A stretch of 64,000 nucleotides of DNA, taken from Microbacterium sp. LWS13-1.2 (lineage in GTDB: Bacteria; Actinomycetota; Actinomycetes; Actinomycetales; Microbacteriaceae). The translations under genes and the position numbers were made by a program. Below are positions 43,181 through 51,126 of this stretch, piece by piece. The stretch lies in NCBI RefSeq assembly GCF_040144835.1, contig NZ_CP151632.1, positions 1,612,001 through 1,676,000 of the forward strand, read 5' to 3'. Under the pieces are notes generated by a model. It made no database searches. It was not told the DNA's origin and saw only the letters and a program-made list of their open reading frames with translations. Positions within the stretch are counted from its first letter, which is position 1, and each line of letters starts with the position of its first letter.

Positions 43181-44112
43181 ACGGATCTCCTCCTCCCGAT
43201 GATGCCCCTCTGCCGCGGGGAACGGAAGCGGTCCGCCAGCAGTGCTATGGCTCCGGGGGCGACGGCGACGACGTTCAGCACGCCGAACGCGGTCGAGACG
43301 GCGACGCCTGCGGCGGCACCCAGCCCCGCAAGGGCGAAGGCGGCGGCAGCGACCGCCTCGCGCGGCCCCCAGCCCCCGATGCTGAGCGGGATCGCGGCCC
43401 CGCCGAGCACGATCAGCGCCACGAGGGCGAGTTCGGCGGCTCCGGCGTGCACCCCCGCCGCCAGACCCGCGACGACGAAGGTGGCCGCGTGCGCAGCGAC
43501 GACGACGACCGACGCACCGGTGATCGCGAGCAGCGTCAGCGGCCGGGACACCACGGGCCGCAGCAGGCGGTACTCGCGGTCGAGCAGCGAGCGCCCCCGC
43601 CGACTGAAGGCCACGGCGGCGACGGCGGCGAGCGCGACCACGACGACGCCTCCGCTGAGCCACGCCAGCGGAGCCAGCGGCGAGGTCAGCCCCAGCGGGA
43701 GCAGGATCGCGAGGGTCAGCACGATCTGCACGAGCTGACCGGCGATGCGTTCGGCCGCCACCGCGCGCGCGGCGAGATCCAGCCGGTCGTGGTCGCTGCC
43801 GTGCAGATACGCGCGCTGCACGTCGCCCACGATCCCACCGGGAAGCACGGTGTTGAGGAACTGCGAGCGGTAGTAGGCGGTGAACGCGTCCCCCCACGCC
43901 AGCGGCAGGCCGAACCCCGTCGAGACCAGCCGCCACCTCCAGGCCGCAGCGGCTGTCGCGACCGCCGCGAGCGCGACGGCGGCAAGGATCGTCCACGGCG
44001 AGATGGAGGCGAGTCCTTCCACGAATGGCGCGGCGCCGACCACGGCAGCCGTCGCGACCACGACCGCGAGCGCCGCCACGATCCGCACCGCCATCCGCAG
44101 CCGAGGGGGCAT
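43177..44112 (-). CDS. Lysylphosphatidylglycerol synthase TM-region/UPF0104 family membrane protein
   Basis: Integral membrane protein of 311 aa, start at 44112, with about eight hydrophobic segments. The family markers are YYRSQFLNTVLPGGIVGDVQRAYLHG (residues about 60-85) and IPLSIGGWGPREAVAAAAF in the last third. This fold forms the flippase part of MprF and occurs alone in glycolipid and cell-wall clusters. It lies between a methyltransferase gene (5 bp away) and the RibD-like gene (4-bp overlap). A role moving a lipid-linked product across the membrane is inferred. Confidence 0.85.
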   Translation of the reverse strand: MPPRLRMAVRIVAALAVVVATAAVVGAAPFVEGLASISPWTILAAVALAAVATAAAAWRWRLVSTGFGLPLAWGDAFTAYYRSQFLNTVLPGGIVGDVQRAYLHGSDHDRLDLAARAVAAERIAGQLVQIVLTLAILLPLGLTSPLAPLAWLSGGVVVVALAAVAAVAFSRRGRSLLDREYRLLRPVVSRPLTLLAITGASVVVVAAHAATFVVAGLAAGVHAGAAELALVALIVLGGAAIPLSIGGWGPREAVAAAAFALAGLGAAAGVAVSTAFGVLNVVAVAPGAIALLADRFRSPRQRGIIGRRRSV

Positions 44113-44117
44113 GCTTC

Positions 44118-44948
44118 TCAGCCGGGCCACGCCAGCAGGTCCTCGTGCGACACGGTGACCCGCAGCCGGCCGGCTGCGGCCTGCGCCTGACGACGCCGGC
44201 GGTACGCCGCCGCGTCCTCGGCGAGCTCCGGCCGCCATTCCACGGCGGCAGCGACCCACCCGTCCAGCCACTCCGCGACGAGGGGACCGTCCCGCCGCTT
44301 CAGGCGCCACGGCGTCGCCGCTCGGCGCACGTTCCAGCCCGCGTCGGCGAAGAGACCCGCTGTCACGGCGACCGCGTCGGGCCCCAGCATCCGCCGCCCG
44401 TCGACGTCGCGTCGCTGGTGGTCGTCGAACGCGGCGCCGAGGGCACGCTCGACCGCATCGTGCGCCTCGGACGGCCGCAGCCTCACCGCCCCGGTGACGG
44501 TGAGGCTGAAGAGCGCGGGAGCGCCCGCGGCGACACAGGCTGCGACGACGTGGGCGGCCTCGGCCCGCGTGATCACATCGAGGAGAGCGGATGCCGTCAC
44601 CGCCGCGGCCCCCCGGAAGGTCTCGCTCGGGAGTTCGGCGAGGTCCTCGACGACGACGTGCGCGTCGACGGGCCGGCCGGCGGCGTCGGCGACCGCGCTG
44701 AGGTCGAGGTGCTCCACGATCTCAGCGTCCCCGTCGCGGAGCACCCACTGCTGCGGCCCCGGAAGCCGCGGCGCGAGCCAGCGGGTCATCGACCCGGTTC
44801 CCGCGCCGAGGTCGTGCAGCACCACAGGCGCGGACACTGCGGCCAGCATGCGGGCGAGCTCGTGTGCGAGCTCCGGAGAGCGAGCAGCATCGTCGGCCGG
44901 CGCCCGCAGCGCGAGCCAGCCGGCTGTCGCCGTCGAGATCGAGGTCAT
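44118..44948 (-). CDS. SAM-dependent class I methyltransferase
   Basis: Protein of 276 aa. Motif I is VVLHDLGAGTGSMTRWLA (residues about 40-57), the acidic end of strand two is VLRDGDAEIVEHL, and VVVEDLAELPSETFRGAAAVTASALLDVIT supplies post-I and motif II. The C-terminal half contains a helical region with RRRRQAQAAAGRLRV. ATG 44948 overlaps the glycosyltransferase stop. The acceptor is unknown; a sugar or pyrimidine/pteridine moiety made by this cluster is plausible. Confidence 0.85.
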   Translation of the reverse strand: MTSISTATAGWLALRAPADDAARSPELAHELARMLAAVSAPVVLHDLGAGTGSMTRWLAPRLPGPQQWVLRDGDAEIVEHLDLSAVADAAGRPVDAHVVVEDLAELPSETFRGAAAVTASALLDVITRAEAAHVVAACVAAGAPALFSLTVTGAVRLRPSEAHDAVERALGAAFDDHQRRDVDGRRMLGPDAVAVTAGLFADAGWNVRRAATPWRLKRRDGPLVAEWLDGWVAAAVEWRPELAEDAAAYRRRRQAQAAAGRLRVTVSHEDLLAWPG

Positions 44949-45958
44949 GCCGCCTCCAGTGCGCGGGCGACGTCTGCCACGGTGTCGGACCACGTCGGCA
45001 GTGAGGTGCGGGCCACGACCGCCTCGCGCCGGAGTCGTGCCCGCAGCGGCGGGTCCGACATCCACTTCTCCAAGGCATCGGCCAGCGCGGCCGGGTCGTC
45101 GGGGCGGACGAGGAGACCGCCCCCGCCGGCGAGCGCGTCGGGTATGCCGCCGGCCTCCGAGCCGACGACCGGGATCCCCCTGGCTCGCGCATCGGCGATC
45201 GCCATGCCCCAGCTCTCGACCCGCGACGGCGCGATGAGCAGTGCGCTCCGGTCGTATGCCGCGGCGAGGCCGTCCTCGTCGAGGACGCCGGTGAGCTGCA
45301 CCCGGCCGTCGAACGCCGCCGCATGCTCGGCGATGGCTGCGGCGAACCGCGGGAACGGCTCGGACGACCCGACGATGGCGCAGGTCCAGTCCGGCGTTCG
45401 CAGCCGTGCGAGCGCGTCGAGCAGCGTGTCCTGCCCCTTGTGCGGCGCCAGCACCCCCACGCAGAGCAGGGCCTTGTCGGATGCCGGCGCGCCGGCATCC
45501 ACATGCTGCACGCCCGGGACGGCGACGGTGATCCGCGACGGATCGGTCAGTCCGCGCCGCACCAGCTCACCGGCGGTCCAGCGGCTCGTCACGATCACCG
45601 CGCGGGCGACCCCCAGCGCGCGGCGCTCGGCATCCACCGCAGCAGCCGTCGCGTCGGGGAACGCGGCCACCACCATGTGGGCCAGCATCACCAGGCGCAG
45701 GCGCGACGCCTCCTCTTCGAGAGCCGCCGGCACCCAGCCGGCCACGAGTCCGTCCACGAGCACCAGCGTGTCGTCGTCTGCACCGCGGAGAGCGGATGCC
45801 GCTTCCCCGGCATCCGCAACCTCGAGAGCCTCGACGGTCCAGCCGCGCGCGGCCAGCCCGTCGCGGATGTGCCGGTCGTAGACGTTGCCGCCGCTCACGC
45901 GACGCGGATCGTCGACCCCTTCGGGGGCGAGGAAACGGACCGAGGGTCCGCTCGTCAC
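44945..45958 (-). CDS. GT4-family glycosyltransferase
   Basis: Glycosyltransferase of 337 aa from the GTG at 45958, which overlaps the pterin-synthase-like stop. The N-terminal domain has [18 protein letters not shown]; the C-terminal donor-binding domain has [53 protein letters not shown], the E-x7-E type motif of GT-B retaining enzymes. No signal peptide. It lies between methyltransferase and pterin-synthase-like genes with overlaps on both sides, which strongly suggests a sugar is attached in the same pathway. Confidence 0.9.
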   Translation of the reverse strand: MTSGPSVRFLAPEGVDDPRRVSGGNVYDRHIRDGLAARGWTVEALEVADAGEAASALRGADDDTLVLVDGLVAGWVPAALEEEASRLRLVMLAHMVVAAFPDATAAAVDAERRALGVARAVIVTSRWTAGELVRRGLTDPSRITVAVPGVQHVDAGAPASDKALLCVGVLAPHKGQDTLLDALARLRTPDWTCAIVGSSEPFPRFAAAIAEHAAAFDGRVQLTGVLDEDGLAAAYDRSALLIAPSRVESWGMAIADARARGIPVVGSEAGGIPDALAGGGGLLVRPDDPAALADALEKWMSDPPLRARLRREAVVARTSLPTWSDTVADVARALEAA

Positions 45959-46350
45959 AACGCCACCTCGTACGACGCCCAGGCCACGTGCGATTCGTGG
46001 AGGGTGACCGCGATGCCCGTCAGGCGCGCTGCGCCGACGGCCCCGTCGCGCACGCGCGCCGCCAGCCGGTCGCCCACGATCTGGCACAGCCGCTCCGTCG
46101 TGGTGTTGACGCCGTCGAAGTCCGGCTCGTCATCGAGGTTGCGGTACGTCAGCGCGCCGACGATCTCGCGCATCAGGTCGCCCGCGCGGCCGATGTCGAC
46201 CACCACCCCGTCGGCGTCCAGCTCGTCGGCGCGGAACGTGGCGTCGACGAGGTACGTCGCGCCGTGCAGCTGCTGCGCGGGTCCGAAGACGTCGCCGCGC
46301 AGGCTGTGGGCGATCATCAGGTGGTCGCGGACGGTGACGCTGAACGTCAT
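45955..46350 (-). CDS. 6-pyruvoyl-tetrahydropterin synthase-like protein with altered active site
   Basis: Protein of 131 aa in the PTPS/QueD fold. [30 protein letters not shown] aligns with the family metal/catalytic region, but the usual HGH reads HGA and the upstream catalytic Cys is absent; [38 protein letters not shown] and [12 protein letters not shown] remain. One zinc ligand and the general base are therefore lost, so it probably does not make pyruvoyl- or carboxy-tetrahydropterin. Both ends overlap neighbouring genes by 4 bp. It may bind or transform a pterin-like intermediate in a new way. Confidence 0.85.
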   Translation of the reverse strand: MTFSVTVRDHLMIAHSLRGDVFGPAQQLHGATYLVDATFRADELDADGVVVDIGRAGDLMREIVGALTYRNLDDEPDFDGVNTTTERLCQIVGDRLAARVRDGAVGAARLTGIAVTLHESHVAWASYEVAL

Positions 46351-47381
46351 GCGGTGCTCCAATCGATCGTGTGGCAGAGTTCGCCGGCCGTGCCCGCGGC
46401 GAGTGCGGCCGTGATCTCGGGCAGCTGCCGCCAGGACGATGTGCCGCCCAGCAGCAGGTCGAACGCCGGATCCTCCAGCAGCCGAAGGGCGACCTCCAGG
46501 CGATCGCGGGTCGTGCGCGTCGACCGCCGGCGGGATGACACCGCGCCGACCTGACTGGAGCGGATCGTGAGCCGCCGCGAGTGGAAGTCGGCGCCGAGCG
46601 TGATCGGCACCGGCCGGCTGCCGTACCAGCTCGCGACGATCACCTCTCCGTCGGTGGGCGCCAGCCGCAGGGCGAGCTCGAGTCCCGCTCCGCTGCCGCT
46701 CGCCTCGATCACGACATCCGCCTCGGGCAGCGGGTCGGCCGGGGCGAGGGCGAACTCGGCACCGAGTGCTCGAGCGAGCGGCGCCTTCGCCGCGTCGACA
46801 TCGACGAGGGTCACCTCGACGCCCGGGATGCCGCACGCCACGCGCGCGATGGCGCATCCGATCATGCCTGCGCCGACGACGACGACGCGGTCGCCGATCA
46901 GCGGAGCGGCATCCCACAGCACGTTGACCGCCGTCTCGACCGCCCCCGCCAGCACGGCGCGACGGGGCGGAACGCCCTCGGGCACCGAGACGAGCGCCTC
47001 GGCGGGGACGACGTAGCGCGACTGGTGCGGGACCAGGGCGAACACGGTGCGCCCCACGAGCTGTGCCGGACCGTCGTCCACCATGCCGACGTTGAGGTAT
47101 CCGTACTTCACCGGGAACGGGAAGTCTCCGCCTTGGAGCGGAGCCCGCATGCGCTCCCGCTCGGACTCCGGCACCTCACCGCGCGCGACGAGCCCCTCCG
47201 TCCCGCGGCTCACGCCGGTCCAGAGCGTCCGGACCGATGCCTCGCTGTCGGACGGGCCGGGGAGCGGCTCCGACCGGAACTCGCCCTGCCCGGGGCCGAT
47301 CGTCCACCATGCGTGCGCGGCATCCTCAGGATCGGGATGAACCGCGGCAGGTACCTGCGTCGTGTCCCCCGTGACCGCCAT
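46347..47381 (-). CDS. Zinc-binding-type medium-chain dehydrogenase
   Basis: MDR-superfamily oxidoreductase of 344 aa. The N-terminal half has [19 protein letters not shown] and [15 protein letters not shown]; the NAD(P) fold is [19 protein letters not shown] followed by [19 protein letters not shown]. The usual GHE zinc motif is replaced by GTE, as in several sugar- or pseudosugar-acting dehydrogenases. First gene of the seven-gene minus-strand unit. Its start is only 20 bp from the divergent CDP-alcohol phosphatidyltransferase, so both must share a very compact promoter region. Confidence 0.87.
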   Translation of the reverse strand: MAVTGDTTQVPAAVHPDPEDAAHAWWTIGPGQGEFRSEPLPGPSDSEASVRTLWTGVSRGTEGLVARGEVPESERERMRAPLQGGDFPFPVKYGYLNVGMVDDGPAQLVGRTVFALVPHQSRYVVPAEALVSVPEGVPPRRAVLAGAVETAVNVLWDAAPLIGDRVVVVGAGMIGCAIARVACGIPGVEVTLVDVDAAKAPLARALGAEFALAPADPLPEADVVIEASGSGAGLELALRLAPTDGEVIVASWYGSRPVPITLGADFHSRRLTIRSSQVGAVSSRRRSTRTTRDRLEVALRLLEDPAFDLLLGGTSSWRQLPEITAALAAGTAGELCHTIDWSTA

Positions 47382-47401
47382 AGGGAGTACACGGAGCGCA
47401 C

Positions 47402-48169
47402 ATGGAAAAGGTTCAGTGGGTCCCTTGGTGGTGGGTGGCGGCCGGGGCGGGCGGACTGGTCGCGATCGGAGCCGCCGTCCCGCTGTCGCCGACGGCGGTG
47501 GCGGTCGGACTCGCCTACCTGATGGTGTCCACCGTGCTGCTGACCGTCGGGCTCCGCCGTCGGGGCGCGCTTCGGTTCGGACCCGCGAACGCGGTGACCG
47601 CGACCCGCTCGATGCTCGTCGGCCTCGTCACCGCACTGACCGTCGCGGCGCTCGAGGGCGCGGCGGTCGAGGGCGCGGCATCCACCGTGCTGTTCGTCAC
47701 ACTCGTCGCCTGCGCTCTCGCGCTCGACGGTGTCGACGGGTACGTCGCCCGTCGGACGGCAAGCGAGAGCGCACTCGGCGCCCGATTCGACATGGAGGTC
47801 GACGCGTTCCTGCTGCTCGTACTGTGCGTGTACGACGTGAGGTTCGTCGGCTGGTGGGTGCTGTCGATCGGCCTGCTGCGGTACGCGTTCGTGGTCGCCG
47901 GTGCGGGGCTGCCGTGGATGCGCCGCACGTTGCCGCCGCGATACTGGCGCAAGGTCGTCACCGCCGTCTGCGGCATCGCCCTGACCATCGTCGCGGCGCA
48001 GGTGCTGCCGCCGGAGGCGAATCTGGCCGTCGCGGCCGCGGCGCTGCTGCTGATGCTCGAGTCGTTCGGCCGCGACGTCACGTGGCTCGTCCGGTTGAAC
48101 CTCAGCGGTCGCGCGCTCGTTTCCCTCGAGAGGGCCTCGACGACCTCACCTCCACCGGAGAGCAGGTAG
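47402..48169 (+). CDS. CDP-alcohol phosphatidyltransferase family protein
   Basis: Membrane enzyme of 255 aa that transfers a phosphatidyl or phospho-alcohol group from CDP-alcohol to an acceptor alcohol. The complete catalytic signature D-x2-DG-x2-AR-x8-G-x3-D-x3-D is present, starting DGVDGYVARR and ending GARFDMEVD (about residues 118-143). Six hydrophobic segments. Divergent from the pterin-synthase-like operon with a 20-bp gap and followed 4 bp later by a small membrane gene. Likely supplies the lipid or phosphodiester linkage for the cluster product. Confidence 0.88.
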   Translation: MEKVQWVPWWWVAAGAGGLVAIGAAVPLSPTAVAVGLAYLMVSTVLLTVGLRRRGALRFGPANAVTATRSMLVGLVTALTVAALEGAAVEGAASTVLFVTLVACALALDGVDGYVARRTASESALGARFDMEVDAFLLLVLCVYDVRFVGWWVLSIGLLRYAFVVAGAGLPWMRRTLPPRYWRKVVTAVCGIALTIVAAQVLPPEANLAVAAAALLLMLESFGRDVTWLVRLNLSGRALVSLERASTTSPPPESR

Positions 48170-48173
48170 CACC

Positions 48174-48605
48174 ATGACGACCGCAGCCACCGATACCGCC
48201 GGGCGCGTGCTCTGGACGATGCGCATCCTCAGCGCGATCGCCCTCCTCGCCGCAGGCGCCATCCACCTGTTCCTGGTCTTCAACGGCACCGGCGGCATCC
48301 TGGGGGTGATGTTCGTCCTCAATGCCATCGCCGCACTGGTGCTCGCAGTCGGGATGCTGGTGCTTCACGGCCGGCTGCTGCAGCTGGCGACGGTGCTGAG
48401 CCTGCTGTTCCTCATCGCCACGCTGCTCGCCCTGATCCTCGCGCTGACGGTGGGGCTGTTCGGCATCACCTCGTCCTGGGACATGATGCTCGTCCCCGAG
48501 ACCGTCATCGTCGAGTCCATCGGCATCGTGATCCTGGCCATCACGACGGTGCTGGTGTTCCGCAGCACGCCGGCGACGGTCCCGACGAGACGCAAGGGCG
48601 TCTAA
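48174..48605 (+). CDS. Small four-helix membrane protein of unknown function
   Basis: Protein of 143 aa with four hydrophobic segments (about 17-37, 42-63, 67-93, 107-128) and short polar ends. No family recognised. It starts 4 bp after the CDP-alcohol phosphatidyltransferase and is followed by a strong terminator, so the two form a small operon. Confidence 0.7.
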   Translation: MTTAATDTAGRVLWTMRILSAIALLAAGAIHLFLVFNGTGGILGVMFVLNAIAALVLAVGMLVLHGRLLQLATVLSLLFLIATLLALILALTVGLFGITSSWDMMLVPETVIVESIGIVILAITTVLVFRSTPATVPTRRKGV

Positions 48606-48634
48606 TCTCGGCGGCTCGATCAGCCGAGGACGGT

Positions 48635-48665
48635 GAACGCCCCGCCACGAGGTGGCGGGGCGTTC
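48635..48665. terminator. Bidirectional hairpin terminator
   Basis: GAACGCCCCGCCAC (48635-48648) pairs perfectly with GTGGCGGGGCGTTC (48652-48665), loop GAG, followed by a pyrimidine-rich CTTCGTCTCT. It lies between convergent genes ending at 48605 and 48684. Confidence 0.85.
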
Positions 48666-48683
48666 CTTCGTCTCTCGCACCGG

Positions 48684-50054
48684 TCAGGCGTCGGCGGTCA
48701 CCTTCTCGGCGGCCAGCTTCTCCTCGTCGAGGCGGTCGAGCTCGTGCAGGGACGAGCCCTTCGTCTCGCGCAGCGACACCGCCGCGACGAGCGTGATCGC
48801 CGCCGCGATCGCCAGGTAGACGGCGACCGGCACGTACGAGCCGGTGCTCGACAGGAGAGCGGTCGCGATGATCGGTGCGAGCGAGCCGGCGACGATCGAC
48901 GTCACCTGGTACCCGAGCGAGACGCCCGAGTACCGCATCCGCGTCGGGAACATCTCCGACATGATCGCGGGCTGCGGCGCGTACATGAACGCGTGGATGA
49001 ACAGGCCGAGGCTGATCGCCGCGACGATGATCACCGGGTTGCGGGTGTCGAACATCGGGAAGGCCACGAAGCCCCAGGCCGCCGCGCCGATCGTGCCGAT
49101 GATGTACACCGGCTTGCGGCCGAGCCGGTCGGTCAGACCGCCGATGAGCGGGATGACGATCATGTGAACGATATGGGCGATGACGAGCAGCCCGAGGATC
49201 TCGGAGGTGTCGACCTCGAGCGCCACGGCCAGGTAGGTGATCGAGAACGTCACGACCAGGTAGTACATGATGTTCTCGGCGAAGCGCAGGCCCATGGCGG
49301 TCAGCACTCCCCGCGGGTAGCGCTTGATCACCTCGACCACGCCGAAGCGCACCGCCTTCGACTGCTCGACCTCCTTCTGCACCTCGAGGAAGATCGGCGC
49401 GTCGGTGACACGGGTGCGGACGTAGTAGCCGATGGCGACGATCACGACGGAGAGCCAGAAGCCGATCCGCCAGCCCCAGGAGAGGAACTGCTCCTCGGTG
49501 AGGGTACGGCTGAGGACCAGCAGGACGAGTGTCGCGACCAGGTTGCCGATCGGGACCGCAGCCTGCGGCCATGACGCCCAGAAGCCGCGCGTCTTGTCGG
49601 GCGAGTGCTCGGCGACGAGGAGGATCGCACCGCCCCACTCACCGCCGACCGCGAAGCCCTGCGCGAAGCGGAGCGCGACCAGGAGGGCCGGCGCCCAGTA
49701 GCCGATCATGTCGAATGTGGGCAGGCACCCCATCAGGAACGTGGCGACGCCGACCAGGATGATGGCGAGCTGGAGGAGCTTCTTGCGGCCGTACTTGTCG
49801 CCGAAATGGCCGAACACGATGCCGCCGAGCGGGCGGGCGATGAAGCCGACCGCGTACGTCACGAACGCCGCGATGATCGGCGCATACGGGTCGTCCGACG
49901 GCGGGAACATGATCTTGTTGAACACGAGCGTCGCCGCGGTGGCGTAGAGGAAGAACTCGTACCACTCGACGACGGTGCCGGCCATCGATGCCGTGACGAC
50001 CCGCCGCAGACTCGATTGCCTCATCGGCGCGGGGGACTCCTGGGTGGATGCCAT
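48684..50054 (-). CDS. MFS transporter, metabolite:H+ symporter (MHS) family
   Basis: Membrane symporter of 456 aa with twelve predicted helices, start at 50054 with AAGGAGG eight bases upstream. The N-terminal ASMAGTVVEWYEFFLYATAATL, GGIVFGHFGDKYGRKKLL (the MFS loop 2-3 motif) and LRFAQGFAVGGEWGGAILLV are hallmarks of the MHS group (ProP, ShiA, KgtP). Substrates of this group are organic acids, shikimate, proline or betaine; the specific one is not shown. Divergence from other genes suggests single-gene transcription. Confidence 0.92.
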   Translation of the reverse strand: MASTQESPAPMRQSSLRRVVTASMAGTVVEWYEFFLYATAATLVFNKIMFPPSDDPYAPIIAAFVTYAVGFIARPLGGIVFGHFGDKYGRKKLLQLAIILVGVATFLMGCLPTFDMIGYWAPALLVALRFAQGFAVGGEWGGAILLVAEHSPDKTRGFWASWPQAAVPIGNLVATLVLLVLSRTLTEEQFLSWGWRIGFWLSVVIVAIGYYVRTRVTDAPIFLEVQKEVEQSKAVRFGVVEVIKRYPRGVLTAMGLRFAENIMYYLVVTFSITYLAVALEVDTSEILGLLVIAHIVHMIVIPLIGGLTDRLGRKPVYIIGTIGAAAWGFVAFPMFDTRNPVIIVAAISLGLFIHAFMYAPQPAIMSEMFPTRMRYSGVSLGYQVTSIVAGSLAPIIATALLSSTGSYVPVAVYLAIAAAITLVAAVSLRETKGSSLHELDRLDEEKLAAEKVTADA

Positions 50055-50109
50055 GCGCTGGTACCTCCTTGTAGAGCGCGGAAGCGGCTCGGGGAAGCCG
50101 CTCTGCGGG

Positions 50110-50139
50110 ACGATACCTGACACACGATTCATGTTTCAA
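50110..50139 (-). promoter_or_regulatory. Candidate promoter of the MHS transporter
   Basis: On the minus strand TTGAAA (50134-50139) and TATCGT (50110-50115) are separated by 18 bp, 55 bp before the start codon. Close to a housekeeping-sigma promoter. Confidence 0.5.
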
Positions 50140-50160
50140 GGGGCGCTACGGCCATCACAG

Positions 50161-50184
50161 TGAGAAGTTCTGCGGAACTTCTCA
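50161..50184. repeat. Perfect 10-bp inverted repeat
   Basis: TGAGAAGTTC (50161-50170) and GAACTTCTCA (50175-50184) flank TGCG. It lies just upstream of the transporter promoter and just after the DUF6504-like gene, so it can be a terminator of the latter or an operator of the former. Confidence 0.7.
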
Positions 50185-50220
50185 TCCACGGATCCGCGGA
50201 GCGGTTCGACGCTCCCCGGA

Positions 50221-50454
50221 TCACTCCCAGGACGCGACGAGCATCCAGTGCCCGTCCACCTCTTCGACATCCATGACGCGCGTCCGGTGATCCACATCAC
50301 TGCGGGCGGTGAACCGCCAGCTCTGGAACAGCCGCCCGCCGTCGCATCGCGTCGGCGTGTCGATGATGCGCCACCGCTCCCCCTCGACCACCAGGCGCAC
50401 CGGCCGCTCGCGCTCGCACCAGACTTGAACATCCTCTCGGGAAGCCATACGCAT
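50221..50454 (-). CDS. Small SOS-linked protein (DUF6504-like)
   Basis: Basic-acidic mixed soluble protein of 77 aa: SREDVQVWCERERPVRLVVEGERW, then RWRIIDTPTRCDGGRLFQSWRF. It resembles the small DUF6504 proteins that accompany ImuB/DnaE2-type mutagenesis genes in actinobacteria; this assignment is from memory and moderate. AAGGAG precedes the ATG at 50454, and a LexA-type box lies at 50469-50484, 15 bp upstream of the start. No polymerase gene is adjacent here, so this is a stand-alone copy. Confidence 0.7.
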   Translation of the reverse strand: MRMASREDVQVWCERERPVRLVVEGERWRIIDTPTRCDGGRLFQSWRFTARSDVDHRTRVMDVEEVDGHWMLVASWE

Positions 50455-50468
50455 GTCGCTCTCCTTCG

Positions 50469-50484
50469 TCGAATCTATGTTCGA
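50469..50484. promoter_or_regulatory. LexA/SOS box
   Basis: TCGAATCTATGTTCGA matches the actinobacterial LexA palindrome TCGAAC-N4-GTTCGA with one substitution. It overlaps the expected promoter/leader of the DUF6504-like gene, which would make this gene damage-inducible. Confidence 0.75.
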
Positions 50485-50529
50485 TTCTAGGACGCACGAA
50501 AGCAGCGCACAAGCGCGGATGCCGCGAAG

Positions 50530-50736
50530 TCAGGCGGACGCGGAGTCGGCGTCGGCCCCTGCCTCGACCGCAGCGAGATGGATCGCGGCCACGCCCTCAC
50601 GGAGCGCACCGACAGGCGCTTCCACCGTCTCGTACTGGGAGGTGAATCCGTTCTCGTCGACCACCGTGATGGCCACCAGCACGTGACCTCGACGCGGCAG
50701 TCGCGACGAGGTGCGGGCAAGTCTCTTCGTCTTCAT
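50530..50736 (-). CDS. Small protein of unknown function
   Basis: Protein of 68 aa starting MKTKRLARTSSRLPRRG, basic N-terminus and acidic/Ala-rich C-terminus; the middle reads VLVAITVVDENGFTSQYETV. GGAGGGG lies a few bases upstream of ATG 50736. No family recognised. It lies just upstream of, and in the same direction as, the LexA-box gene. Confidence 0.6.
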   Translation of the reverse strand: MKTKRLARTSSRLPRRGHVLVAITVVDENGFTSQYETVEAPVGALREGVAAIHLAAVEAGADADSASA

Positions 50737-50844
50737 GTCCCCTCCGCGTCTCACCGTAACGGGAGCCGCCGACACCGGGGCGATACACGCCCGGGTGCCG
50801 GCGACTCACGTCGACGATGCGACCGGCGGGACCGGCACGGGTGG

Positions 50845-51124
50845 TCAGACCGCCTTGCTCGCAGCCGCGGCCGCCACCTGACGGTGCAGCTCGTCGTGAT
50901 CCTCGGTGGTCAGCGCCTCGTCGCCGCCGAAGATGTACGGCGCCCCTGCCCCCGTATCGATGAGCGCCTTGAGGCTCCCGTCGACGAACATGCCCCACGC
51001 GTTAGTGCACACGTCATAGCACTCGTCCTCGGCGGTGAGACCATCGTGGGTGAAGGTCACCTGCGTGCGCGAGCGCGTGACGCCGAGGCTGGCGCCAGGG
51101 CCGCAACGCAGCGAGGGCGGCGCG
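50845..51124 (-). pseudogene. C-terminal remnant of an SRPBCC/AHSA1-type protein
   Basis: The frame encodes TRSRTQVTFTHDGLTAEDECYDV and NAWGMFVDGSLKALIDTGAG, the final strands and helix of an activator-of-Hsp90-ATPase-like domain. An in-frame TGA near 51125 cuts the frame on its 5' side and no N-terminal two thirds are present, so only the last 70-90 codons remain. Possibly still translated from an internal GTG at 51060 but unlikely to fold. Confidence 0.65.
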
Positions 51125-51126
51125 TC

